A stretch of DNA of 64,000 nucleotides from Lachnospiraceae bacterium (lineage in GTDB: Bacteria > Bacillota > Clostridia > Lachnospirales > Lachnospiraceae), in the NCBI GenBank assembly GCA_024694965.1, contig JAILJC010000180.1:117778-181777 (forward strand), read 5' to 3'. This document shows positions 38,797-48,026 of this stretch, in pieces. Position 1 is the stretch's first letter; the number at the start of each line of letters is the position of its first letter. Under the pieces are notes generated by a model. That model saw only the letters and a program-made list of their open reading frames with translations. It made no database searches and was not told the origin of the DNA. The position numbers and the translations under genes were made by a program.

Positions 38797-38811
38797 GAGG
38801 AAGCCGATAAT

Positions 38812-39915
38812 ATGGAAGAATTAAAATACGAATACTGGTGGGCGGCAATGCCCAGGGCACATCCGGGAAGGGTAAAGGCCGTTGCCGAAGCGGCCGGAAG
38901 CACAAGGCGGCTTTATGAGGCGGACAGGGAAGAACTTATAAGTATAGACGGGATAAGCGAAAAATACGCCGATGACATAATAAGGAAGCGGAGCGAGTGG
39001 GATATTGACAGGGAATACGATAAGTTTCTGTCCATGGGCATTGACTTCATCCCCTGGTATGATCCGAGGTATCCCGGTAGGTTAAGAGAGGTGTCCGGCC
39101 ATCCGTTTGCCATATTTACGATCGGAAAGGTGCCGGCTGAAGATAAACCCAGTGTTGCGATAATAGGGGCAAGGAACTGTTCGGAATACGGGCGTATGGT
39201 CGCGAAGAATTTCGGCAGTGATCTTGGATCGCAGGGTGTGCAGGTAGTGAGCGGGATGGCTTACGGTATAGACGGTCTGAGCCAGACGGCGGCACTTGAC
39301 GCCGGAGGAGATTCATTTGCCGTATTGGGATGCGGAGTAAACATATGTTATCCAAGGTCCAACCAAGGGCTGTATGAGAGGCTGAAAGTAAGCGGCGGGA
39401 TCATATCGGAATACGGGATCTACACTGAACCCAAGGCTAACCTGTTTCCTGCGAGGAACAGGATAATAAGCGCACTTTCCGATGTTGTGATAGTGGTTGA
39501 GGCACGCACTGAAAGCGGTACGATGATAACAGTTGACATGGCTCTTGAGCAGGGCAGAGAGGTGGCGGTCGTACCCGGCAGGATAACGGATCCTTTAAGT
39601 ACCGGATGCATCATGCTGTGGAAACAGGGAGCCCTGCCCGTGACCTGCGCTTCGGATGTATTAAGCCTGCTGGGAGGCGGATATGAGGATAAAAGGTGTG
39701 TAAACAGCATTCCCGTCATAAAACTGCCGGCTGATGAGAAGAGGGCTTACTCCGTGCTTGAACCCTATGCAAAGAGCGTAGGTGAGATATCAGATATTAC
39801 CGGTATGGATTTAAGAACAGCTGTATGCGCGCTGGTTGAATTGTGCATAAAAGGGCTTGCTCATGAAGCTTCGAGCGGATATTACGTAAGGGTAAAGGAA
39901 TGCAGGGTCGTATGA
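38812..39915 (+). CDS. dprA: DNA-processing protein DprA
   Basis: VAIIGARNCSEYGRMVAKNFG, SGMAYGIDGLSQTAAL, LFPARNRIISALSDVVIVVEA. Confidence 0.95.
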   Translation: MEELKYEYWWAAMPRAHPGRVKAVAEAAGSTRRLYEADREELISIDGISEKYADDIIRKRSEWDIDREYDKFLSMGIDFIPWYDPRYPGRLREVSGHPFAIFTIGKVPAEDKPSVAIIGARNCSEYGRMVAKNFGSDLGSQGVQVVSGMAYGIDGLSQTAALDAGGDSFAVLGCGVNICYPRSNQGLYERLKVSGGIISEYGIYTEPKANLFPARNRIISALSDVVIVVEARTESGTMITVDMALEQGREVAVVPGRITDPLSTGCIMLWKQGALPVTCASDVLSLLGGGYEDKRCVNSIPVIKLPADEKRAYSVLEPYAKSVGEISDITGMDLRTAVCALVELCIKGLAHEASSGYYVRVKECRVV

Positions 39916-40016
39916 ATTGCCCCTTGAAAATGGAGAATTTTTATGTTAAGGTATGCCTTGTTGTGAGTATAAAGGCGGATAATGCCGCATATTGCTAATA
40001 CAGTTACGGAGTAAAA

Positions 40017-42101
40017 ATGAGTAAGAATCTTGTTATTGTGGAATCGCCGGCCAAGGTAAAGACTATAAAGAAATTCCTGGGATCCAATTACGAGGTAATG
40101 GCCAGTAACGGTCATGTCAGGGATCTTCCAAAGAGCAGCCTTGGTGTCGATACAGAAAACGATTATGAGCCGAAATACATTACGATACGCGGAAAGGGAG
40201 ACCTTGTAGCGGCGCTTAAAAAAGAGGTTAAAAAGGCCGATAAGATATATCTCGCGACTGACCCGGACCGTGAGGGGGAAGCGATCTCCTGGCATCTTTA
40301 TTATGCGCTTAAGCTGGATGGAAAAAAGGTGTATCGCATCACGTTTAACGAGATCACAAAGGGCGCAATAAAAGAGTCGATCAAAAATGCAAGGGAGATA
40401 GATATGAACCTTGTAAATGCCCAGCAGGCGCGCAGGATCCTTGACCGCATGGTGGGTTACCGTATATCACCTCTTTTGTGGGCCAAAGTAAAGAGGGGAC
40501 TGAGTGCGGGCAGGGTTCAGTCCGTAGCACTCCGTATCATATGCGAGAGGGAGGATGAGATCAACGCATTCATCCCGAGGGAGTATTGGACGCTGGATGC
40601 GCTTCTAAAGTGCGGGAACGATAAGAATACCGTAAAAGCACACTATATGGGCGGCTCGGATGACGGAAATGAGATCCCGTCGGGAGAGGCCCTTGAAAAG
40701 GTGCTTAAAGATGTTAAAAATGCGGAATTTAAGGTTACCGACGTGAAAAAGGGCGTCAGGATAAGAAAGCAGCCTCTTCCGTTTACGACATCGACACTTC
40801 AGCAGGAGGCAAGCAAGGTACTTAATTTTTCAACCCAGAAAACCATGCGTATCGCCCAGCAGCTGTATGAAGGCGTGGATATTAAGGGAGAGGGTACAGT
40901 CGGTGTGATCACCTATCTGCGTACCGATTCCACCCGTGTGGCAGCTGAAGCCAGTGCTTCTGCAAAGAATTATATAGAAGATAATTACGGCAGCGATTAT
41001 GTGGCCGAAGACAGGTTAGATAAAAAGGAAACCAAGAAGATACAGGATGCTCATGAAGCTATAAGGCCTACGGATATAAACAGGACTCCCGAAGCTATAA
41101 AAGCTTCGCTGTCACGTGATCAGCACCGCCTGTACACGCTTATCTGGAAGCGCTTTGCTGCCAGCATGATGAGTCCTGCGCGTTATGAAACCGTCAATGT
41201 AAGGATAGATGCCTCGGGCAGCAGGTTCGGTGCTTCCGCATCCAAAATGGTGTTTGACGGATTCATGCGTGTATACAGTACCGATGAAGACAAGGATGAC
41301 AATATGGGTACGCTTCCCGCAGGTATTAAGGAGGGAACCGTACTTAAGAGTGTTGATTTTGACAGCAGACAGCATTTCACACAGCCGCCTGCGCATTTCA
41401 CCGAGGCCTCGCTCGTCAAGGCGATGGAGGAGCTTGGCATAGGAAGGCCCAGTACCTATGCGCCTACTATAACGACCATACTTGCAAGGCGCTATATAAC
41501 AAAAGAGGGCAGGAACCTGTATGTTACAGAACTGGGAGAAGTCGTTAACCAGATGATGGTGGGTGCTTTCCCGGGTATAGTGGATAAGGAATTCACAGCA
41601 AATCTCGAGATGCTCCTTGATAATGTTGAGGAAGGCAAGGTCGACTGGAAGACGATAATAAGGAACTTCTATCCGGATCTTGATACCGCCGTAACTGAAG
41701 CGGAAAAGGAACTTGAGAAGGTTGATATAGCTGATGAAGTGACGGATGAAGTGTGTGACCTTTGCGGGCGCAACATGGTACTTAAGTACGGTCCTCACGG
41801 CAAATTCCTGGCTTGTCCGGGATTTCCGGAGTGCAGGAACACGAAGCCTTATCTTGAGAAGATAGGCATAAAGTGTCCGAAGTGCGGTAAGGATATAGTG
41901 GTGCGCAAAACAAAGAAAGGCCGCAGGTTCTATGGATGTGAGAGCGGCGCGGAATGTGAGTTTATGTCATGGCAGAAGCCCGTTGCCACTCCGTGTCCCA
42001 AGTGCGGCGGACTTATGGTGGAGAAGGGGCCCAAGCTTATGTGCACCGATCAGGATTGCGGCCATATCATGAATAAGCCGGCGTCAAAGGCTGAAGCATA
42101 A
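40017..42101 (+). CDS. topA: DNA topoisomerase I
   Basis: LVIVESPAKVKTIKKFLG, TDPDREGEAISWHL, YLRTDSTR, C-terminal Zn ribbons. Confidence 0.97.
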   Translation: MSKNLVIVESPAKVKTIKKFLGSNYEVMASNGHVRDLPKSSLGVDTENDYEPKYITIRGKGDLVAALKKEVKKADKIYLATDPDREGEAISWHLYYALKLDGKKVYRITFNEITKGAIKESIKNAREIDMNLVNAQQARRILDRMVGYRISPLLWAKVKRGLSAGRVQSVALRIICEREDEINAFIPREYWTLDALLKCGNDKNTVKAHYMGGSDDGNEIPSGEALEKVLKDVKNAEFKVTDVKKGVRIRKQPLPFTTSTLQQEASKVLNFSTQKTMRIAQQLYEGVDIKGEGTVGVITYLRTDSTRVAAEASASAKNYIEDNYGSDYVAEDRLDKKETKKIQDAHEAIRPTDINRTPEAIKASLSRDQHRLYTLIWKRFAASMMSPARYETVNVRIDASGSRFGASASKMVFDGFMRVYSTDEDKDDNMGTLPAGIKEGTVLKSVDFDSRQHFTQPPAHFTEASLVKAMEELGIGRPSTYAPTITTILARRYITKEGRNLYVTELGEVVNQMMVGAFPGIVDKEFTANLEMLLDNVEEGKVDWKTIIRNFYPDLDTAVTEAEKELEKVDIADEVTDEVCDLCGRNMVLKYGPHGKFLACPGFPECRNTKPYLEKIGIKCPKCGKDIVVRKTKKGRRFYGCESGAECEFMSWQKPVATPCPKCGGLMVEKGPKLMCTDQDCGHIMNKPASKAEA

Positions 42102-42140
42102 AACCGTGCGAAAACAGATGAAATTTATTGACTCTGTCTG

Positions 42141-42155
42141 AATAGTTTGAAAATT
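42141..42155 (+). promoter_or_regulatory. CodY-box-like site upstream of codY
   Basis: AATAGTTTGAAAATT: 3 mismatches to AATTTTCWGAAAATT. Confidence 0.5.
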
Positions 42156-42178
42156 AAGATAAAATTAAAAAATATTCA

Positions 42179-42219
42179 ACAAACAAGCGTAATAATCATT
42201 GATTATCACGCTTGTTTGT
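42179..42219. repeat. Long dyad symmetry (12 bp + 6 bp arms) in the codY upstream region
   Basis: ACAAACAAGCGT-A-ATAATC-ATT-GATTAT-C-ACGCTTGTTTGT. Confidence 0.9.
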
Positions 42220-42227
42220 GCTATGAT
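42199..42227 (+). promoter_or_regulatory. codY promoter TTGATT-N17-TATGAT
   Basis: -35 42199-42204 lies at the apex of the dyad; -10 42222-42227. Confidence 0.5.
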
Positions 42228-42229
42228 TT

Positions 42230-42244
42230 AATTGTTGGAAAATT
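42230..42244 (+). promoter_or_regulatory. CodY-box-like site at the predicted codY transcription start
   Basis: AATTGTTGGAAAATT: 3 mismatches to AATTTTCWGAAAATT. Confidence 0.5.
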
Positions 42245-42289
42245 TGCGTGAACAAATTCAAATTGGCATTTGATGTCCGGAGGTAGCAC

Positions 42290-43069
42290 ATGAGCAGTGT
42301 TCAATTGCTTGATAAAACTAGGATGATACAGAAGCTGTTACATAACAACAGCTCCAGTAAGGTAGTGTTTAACGATATTTGTGATGTGCTTAAGGATATA
42401 CTTGAATCCAATGTTCTGGTCATCAGTAAAAAGGGTAAGATACTGGGGACCGGTGCAAGGGAGGACATAGGTGAGATAGAGGGACTGCTCAAGTATGAGG
42501 TGGGCGGTATCATAGATCATATGCTAAATGAGAGGCTTTTGGGCGTGCTTTCCACAAAGGAGGACGTTAACCTTGAAACACTCGGCTTTGAAGTTTCGGA
42601 GAGCAACAAATACCAGGCGATAGTAACCCCTATCGATATAGCGGGCGAAAGGCTGGGCACTTTATTTATCTATAAGGTTAAGGAACACTACACAATTGAC
42701 GATATAATATTGTGTGAATATGGATCAACCGTAGTCGGGCTTGAGATGTTAAGGGCGGTCAATGAGGAGAGCGCCGAAGAGAACAGGAAGCTTCAGGTAG
42801 TGAAATCGGCCATAGGCACACTGTCGTTTTCCGAGATGGAGGCGATCATACATATTTTCGACGAGCTTGACGGCAATGAGGGCATTCTGGTCGCCAGTAA
42901 GATAGCCGACCGTGTGGGCATCACACGTTCTGTCATTGTAAATGCTCTCCGCAAGTTCGAAAGCGCCGGAGTAATTGAGTCGAGGTCTTCGGGAATGAAG
43001 GGTACCTATATCAAGGTGCTCAATACCGTGATATTTGACGAGATCGAGGAGCTGAAGAAGAAAAAATAG
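42290..43069 (+). CDS. codY: GTP-sensing pleiotropic transcriptional regulator CodY
   Basis: ASKIADRVGITRSVIVNALRKFESAGVIESRSSGMKGTYIKVLN HTH and GAF-like N-terminus. Confidence 0.96.
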   Translation: MSSVQLLDKTRMIQKLLHNNSSSKVVFNDICDVLKDILESNVLVISKKGKILGTGAREDIGEIEGLLKYEVGGIIDHMLNERLLGVLSTKEDVNLETLGFEVSESNKYQAIVTPIDIAGERLGTLFIYKVKEHYTIDDIILCEYGSTVVGLEMLRAVNEESAEENRKLQVVKSAIGTLSFSEMEAIIHIFDELDGNEGILVASKIADRVGITRSVIVNALRKFESAGVIESRSSGMKGTYIKVLNTVIFDEIEELKKKK

Positions 43070-43100
43070 AGCAACACCTTATAAACGGATTTGTAGGGAT

Positions 43101-43145
43101 ACACAAACGGATTTGCACATATGTCGGTCCGTTTGTGTTTTTTTA
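43101..43145 (+). terminator. Intrinsic terminator of codY
   Basis: ACACAAACGGA (43101-43111) / TCCGTTTGTGT (43128-43138) followed by T-run. Confidence 0.85.
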
Positions 43146-43196
43146 TAAAATTTTACGAAATAAACACAATATATGGTGGAAAAATGCAAAAACAGC

Positions 43197-43224
43197 TTGT
43201 GTTTTCGGCGATTTTATTTATAAT
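43197..43224 (+). promoter_or_regulatory. Sigma-70-type promoter of the flagellar operon (TTGTGT-N16-TATAAT)
   Basis: -35 43197-43202, -10 43219-43224, immediately upstream of flgB. Confidence 0.6.
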
Positions 43225-43246
43225 AGAGAAAGGGTAGGTGAGTATA

Positions 43247-43645
43247 ATGATTAATACGGGTGTATATAATTACGTCAATGTGCTTGAAAAAGCAGCTGAT
43301 GCAGCATGGATGCGCAATGATGCCATATCCAATAACATTGCGAACGTTGACACTCCGGGATATAAGAGGGAGGATGTTTCCTTTGAAACGGAGCTGCGTC
43401 ATGCGCTCAGGTCTACTAAGTATGTCAGCCTTGATAAAAAGGTGGAAGCCTTGAATGAAGGCAGGCTGTCAAGGATCGAACCCCGTAAATATATCGATCA
43501 TCCGGGCTTCTCATACAGGCTGGACGGTAACAACGTTGACATCGATACGGAAAACGTTGAGCTGGCCTCGAATGAGATCAAATATAATGCCCTGATACAG
43601 AGCATAGATCAGGAATTTAAAAACATTAAGTCCGTGATCAAGTAG
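43247..43645 (+). CDS. flgB: Flagellar basal-body rod protein FlgB
   Basis: RNDAISNNIANVDTPGYKREDVSFE; ATG 43247 fits the RBS. Confidence 0.95.
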   Translation: MINTGVYNYVNVLEKAADAAWMRNDAISNNIANVDTPGYKREDVSFETELRHALRSTKYVSLDKKVEALNEGRLSRIEPRKYIDHPGFSYRLDGNNVDIDTENVELASNEIKYNALIQSIDQEFKNIKSVIK

Positions 43646-43656
43646 GAGGTGAGGGT

Positions 43657-44106
43657 ATGAGTATATTCAAATCGTTCGGTGTAAATGCATCAGGTATGAC
43701 GGCGCAGCGTTACAGGATGGATATCATATCCCAGAACGTGGCCAATGCCAATACTACAAGGACAGAGGACGGAACCCCTTACAAGCGTAAGATAGTTACG
43801 TTTACCGAGAAGACAAACGACCCCACTACCTTCGGTACGATATTTGCAAGGAGCAGGGGGATGGATATAGGTGACGGAGTAAAGGTCAGCAGGGTATTTG
43901 AGGATAACACTTCGGAGATGAAGAGGGTATACGACCCTTCGCATCCGGATGCGGATGAAGACGGATATGTATGGTATCCGAATGTGGATATCGTTACCGA
44001 GATGACAAACATGATCGACTCGACAAGGGCCTATGAAGCCAACGCAACTGCATTCACAGCCAGTAAATCAATGGCGATGAAGGGTCTCAACATAGGTCAG
44101 AGCTGA
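43657..44106 (+). CDS. flgC: Flagellar basal-body rod protein FlgC
   Basis: GMTAQRYRMDIISQNVANANTTRTEDGTPYKRK. Confidence 0.96.
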   Translation: MSIFKSFGVNASGMTAQRYRMDIISQNVANANTTRTEDGTPYKRKIVTFTEKTNDPTTFGTIFARSRGMDIGDGVKVSRVFEDNTSEMKRVYDPSHPDADEDGYVWYPNVDIVTEMTNMIDSTRAYEANATAFTASKSMAMKGLNIGQS

Positions 44107-44125
44107 TAAGGGGGTGTAACGGTAT

Positions 44126-44443
44126 ATGGATATATCATCATTACTTAATGTAAGTTCGCCGGCGATAGCCACCAGGGCGGCACAGGCGTCAACTAAAACC
44201 GGCGAAGGGCAGGATCAGAGTTTTGATACTCTTTTTAAGTCGGCGCTGAGCAATATAAGTGAAACAAACTCACTCCTTAATAAGCAGGAAGAGGAGGAGA
44301 TAAAGTTTGCATTGGGTATCTCGGAGAATACCCACGACTTAAGCATCGCGGCAGCTAAGGCATCAACGGCGTTAAGCTACACGGTTGCACTTCGCGACAA
44401 ATTCATAGAGGCATATAAGGAGATAATGCAGATTCAGATCTGA
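44126..44443 (+). CDS. fliE: Flagellar hook-basal body protein FliE
   Basis: C-terminal ALRDKFIEAYKEIMQIQI; position. Confidence 0.92.
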   Translation: MDISSLLNVSSPAIATRAAQASTKTGEGQDQSFDTLFKSALSNISETNSLLNKQEEEEIKFALGISENTHDLSIAAAKASTALSYTVALRDKFIEAYKEIMQIQI

Positions 44444-44491
44444 CGGGCCATGCAGGGGAGTATGGTTCTTGTTTAATGGGGAGATGTTTAT

Positions 44492-46108
44492 ATGGTTGAC
44501 AGGTTAAGGGAGATACCGCAGAGGATCCTGGAGTGGTGGAATAAGTTTACCACCAAGCAAAAGACTATAATAATCAGCGTCGCAGCCGGTGTTGTGGTTG
44601 CGCTTGCGATCCTTGCGACCATTTTGACAAGGCCACAGTATGAAGTGCTGATCACATGTGAATCAACCAAACAGGCATCCGAGATCATAGATCTCCTGGA
44701 CGGCCAGGGCATAACACATAAGGTCACGGATGACGGACTTATAATTTCCGTTCTTAAGGAAAATGTCGCATCCGCGACTCTTCTTTTGGGTGCGAACAGT
44801 ATCCCTGCCGACAGCTACAGCATAGAAACTGCGCTGGGCGGAGGGTTTTCAGCCACCGAATCCGACAAACAGAAGCGGTACAAGCTTTATCAGGAGGAAC
44901 ACCTTGCCGAGATCATGGAGGCACAGGCTGCGGTAAACAAGGCTTATGTGACTCTCAATATACCTCAGAACGACGGTACGCTCCTTTCAAAGGAGGAAGA
45001 GTCATTCGCAAGCGTGATGCTTGACTTGAACGAGGAACTCGGAGCAGGCGTTGCGGAAAACTTTGCCAAGAATATTGCAACAGCCCTCGGAAACAAGACA
45101 ACGGATAACATTACGATCCTTGATTCCAACGGCAACCTTCTGTTTTCTGGTGCGGACGAAGCCGCTGACGGCTCCGGCACTATAAATACATCAAATCAGA
45201 TAGCGCTTAAGAACGAAGCGGAACGACTGGTAAAGCAGGAAGTTACGCAGGTTCTTCTCGGCTCCAATCTTTACGAGGATGTCAAGGTAGCGACCAATCT
45301 TATTTTTGATTTTTCCACACTTAACGAGACCGAACATACTTATACCCAGGCCGATGAGAACGGGACTAACGTAATATCCCATGAAAATACGTATGAAGCT
45401 GAGGGAACGGGCGGAACCGCCGGTGTTCCGGGAACCGACACGAATAATGAAGAAACCACCTACGTAATGGAGAACGGCGGTAATTCCAATTACAGCGTAA
45501 CCGAGGAAACGAGGGACTATCTTCCCGGAGAAAAGATAACCGACAAGGTTACACCGGGCGGCGTGATCCAGTACGGCAATTCATCCATAGCAATTACGGC
45601 ATCGCATTATGTGATATATAAGGAGAGCGAACTTAAAAAGCAGGGAGCTCTTGACGGTATATCGTTTGATGAATTCATCGCAGGCAACAGCGACATGGTA
45701 AAGAAAGAGGTCGATCCCGAGATGATCGCACTCGTTGCCAATGCAACCGGCATACCTTCGGGCAACATTTCGATAATAGCTTATGATGTCCCGATATTCC
45801 AGGCTGACGAGAACGGCGGAATGAGCGCTTCGGACATCGCACAGATAGCGCTTATCGTTATAATACTTGCGCTTCTTGCAGTAGTGGTATTCTCAAGTCT
45901 CAGGAGAGAGAAGCCCGCTATCGAGAAAGAAGAAGAACTTTCGGTTGAGGATCTGCTCCAGACCACGCAGGAGCAGCAGCCGATGCTTGATGATATAGAA
46001 CTTGAGACCAAGTCCGAGGTAAGGCTTGCGGTTGAAAAATTCGTGGATGATAATCCGGATGCCGCAGCAGCACTTTTAAGGAACTGGCTAAACGGAGATT
46101 GGGGGTAA
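44492..46108 (+). CDS. fliF: Flagellar M-ring protein FliF
   Basis: N-terminal TM, AYVTLNIPQ, ITASHYVIYKES, C-terminal FliG-binding tail. Confidence 0.94.
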   Translation: MVDRLREIPQRILEWWNKFTTKQKTIIISVAAGVVVALAILATILTRPQYEVLITCESTKQASEIIDLLDGQGITHKVTDDGLIISVLKENVASATLLLGANSIPADSYSIETALGGGFSATESDKQKRYKLYQEEHLAEIMEAQAAVNKAYVTLNIPQNDGTLLSKEEESFASVMLDLNEELGAGVAENFAKNIATALGNKTTDNITILDSNGNLLFSGADEAADGSGTINTSNQIALKNEAERLVKQEVTQVLLGSNLYEDVKVATNLIFDFSTLNETEHTYTQADENGTNVISHENTYEAEGTGGTAGVPGTDTNNEETTYVMENGGNSNYSVTEETRDYLPGEKITDKVTPGGVIQYGNSSIAITASHYVIYKESELKKQGALDGISFDEFIAGNSDMVKKEVDPEMIALVANATGIPSGNISIIAYDVPIFQADENGGMSASDIAQIALIVIILALLAVVVFSSLRREKPAIEKEEELSVEDLLQTTQEQQPMLDDIELETKSEVRLAVEKFVDDNPDAAAALLRNWLNGDWG

Positions 46109-46111
46109 ATC

Positions 46112-47128
46112 ATGGCGCAGCATAATGATAATACGCTGTCGGGCGTACAAAAGGGCGCGATACTGCTGATAACCCTTGGACCTGAAAGGTCAGCGATGAT
46201 CTTTCAGCATCTTAAGGAAGAGGAGATTGAGGATCTTACGCTTGAGATAGCAAATACACGAAGCGTTACGCCTCAGGTCAAAGAGCAGGTAATGGAGGAA
46301 TTCTATCAGGTGTGCCTTGCCCAGCAGTATATTGCGGAAGGCGGTATCGGCTACGCCAAGGAGCTGCTTGAGAAAGCTCTCGGTGAGCAGAAGGCCAATG
46401 ACGTTATCGGTAAGCTTACAGCTTCTCTCCAGGTTAAGCCGTTTGAATTTATACGTAAGACGGAAGCATCACAGCTTCTTAACTTCATACAGGATGAGCA
46501 TCCTCAGACGATCGCTCTTATATTGTCCTACCTCAATGCTTCGCAGGCCGCTATGATCGTATCGGCTCTTGCTCCCGACAGGCAGGCCGATGTTGCAAAG
46601 CGTATAGCCCTGATGGACCGTACTTCTCCCGATGTTGTCAAGGAGGTGGAGCGTATTTTGGAAACAAAGCTGTCTTCGCTTGTTAACCAGGATTATACAG
46701 TCATCGGTGGCGTGGATTCGGTAGTCGAGATCTTAAATACCGTAGACCGGAGCACAGAAAAGCACATTATGGAAACCCTCGAGATCGACGAGCCCGAGCT
46801 TGCCGACGAGATCCGCAAGAAGATGTTCGTATTCGAGGATATCCTTCTGCTTGATGACAGGGCGATCCAGCGTGTTCTGCGTGATGTGGATAACGGAGAT
46901 CTTGCGATCGCGCTTAAGAGTGCGAACGAGGAAGTGCAGAACGCGATATTCAACAACTTGAGTAAACGTCTGGCCGTGATGATAAAGGAAGATATGGAAT
47001 TTATGGGACCTGTCCGTATGAAGGATGTTGAAGAGGCCCAGCAGAAGATAGTAAATGTCATCAGAAGACTTGAAGATTCGGCAGAGATCGTTATTTCCAG
47101 GGGCGGAGGTGATGAGATTATTGTCTAA
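46112..47128 (+). CDS. fliG: Flagellar motor switch protein FliG
   Basis: FEDILLLDDRAIQRVLRDVDNGDLAIALK. Confidence 0.97.
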   Translation: MAQHNDNTLSGVQKGAILLITLGPERSAMIFQHLKEEEIEDLTLEIANTRSVTPQVKEQVMEEFYQVCLAQQYIAEGGIGYAKELLEKALGEQKANDVIGKLTASLQVKPFEFIRKTEASQLLNFIQDEHPQTIALILSYLNASQAAMIVSALAPDRQADVAKRIALMDRTSPDVVKEVERILETKLSSLVNQDYTVIGGVDSVVEILNTVDRSTEKHIMETLEIDEPELADEIRKKMFVFEDILLLDDRAIQRVLRDVDNGDLAIALKSANEEVQNAIFNNLSKRLAVMIKEDMEFMGPVRMKDVEEAQQKIVNVIRRLEDSAEIVISRGGGDEIIV

Positions 47129-48005
47129 TCTTTTAAAGTCAAGTTACGTCGTAAAAAGAGACGAGAAGAGGGTAATCGATTCTAACGACCTTATCGCGGT
47201 AAAGCTCCAGAAACTGAGCACCGAAGCCGAAGAGACTCCCGAAAACGTTGAGGATGTAAGGTTTGAGGAATTCAGTGAGGGCCTTAACGCCGAACAGCTC
47301 GAGATGCTCCTTGAGGATAATCCTCAAAGAGAATACGATGAAAACGGCGAAGTGGTAGGGGAAGGTTATGAAGAACCTGAGCCTGAACAGAATGCGATAT
47401 CCCTTGAAGAAATCAATTCCCAGGCGGAGGAGATCTTAAGGAGCGCCCAGGAAGAGGCTGAGAGGTTGACTGATGAAGCAAGGCAGGAAGCCTCGTCAAT
47501 AAGGGATGCGGCCGAAAAGGAAGGTTATGATGCCGGTCTTAAGCAGGGACACGAAGAGGCTCAGAAATATATTGAGGAAAAAACCGAGGAACTTGAAGAA
47601 AAGGAAGCGGCCAGAGAACTTGAGTATGATAAAAAGCTTGAAGAGATGGAGCCGCTGCTTGTTGACGCCATAACGGATATATATGAGCATATATTCCACG
47701 TATCGCTTTCCGCAAACCGTGAGATCATGTTAAATCTCCTGCATGATACGGTAAGAAACGTAGAGGGCGGAAAGAACTTCATCGTTCATGTCTCAAAGAA
47801 TGATTTTGAATATATAAACGACAGAAAAGATCAGCTTACGGACGGACTGGGAAGCACGGACACCGTCGAGGTTATAGAGGATCTTACACTGCGGCAGTCA
47901 GAATGTTTTGTTGAAGCTGAGGGCGGAATATACGACTGCGGTATCGGAACGGAGCTTGAGCTGCTTAAGAAGGAGCTCATGCTTTTGTCTTATCAGAAGG
48001 GTTGA
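47112..48005 (+). CDS. fliH: Flagellar assembly protein FliH
   Basis: MRLLSNLLKSSYVVKRDE start at 47112 (RBS GGAGGTG), overlapping fliG by 17 nt; coiled-coil and FliH-like C-terminus. Confidence 0.88.
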   Translation: MRLLSNLLKSSYVVKRDEKRVIDSNDLIAVKLQKLSTEAEETPENVEDVRFEEFSEGLNAEQLEMLLEDNPQREYDENGEVVGEGYEEPEPEQNAISLEEINSQAEEILRSAQEEAERLTDEARQEASSIRDAAEKEGYDAGLKQGHEEAQKYIEEKTEELEEKEAARELEYDKKLEEMEPLLVDAITDIYEHIFHVSLSANREIMLNLLHDTVRNVEGGKNFIVHVSKNDFEYINDRKDQLTDGLGSTDTVEVIEDLTLRQSECFVEAEGGIYDCGIGTELELLKKELMLLSYQKG

Positions 48006-48026
48006 CAACCATAAGGAGCAGGCGGG

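Noticed and set aside
38800-38810. GCCGATAA next to the dprA start as a second sigma-D promoter
   Set aside because: No TAAA at the required 15-16 nt upstream and it sits between RBS and start codon.
41112-41798. 228-aa minus-strand ORF
   Set aside because: Antisense to topA, no motif.
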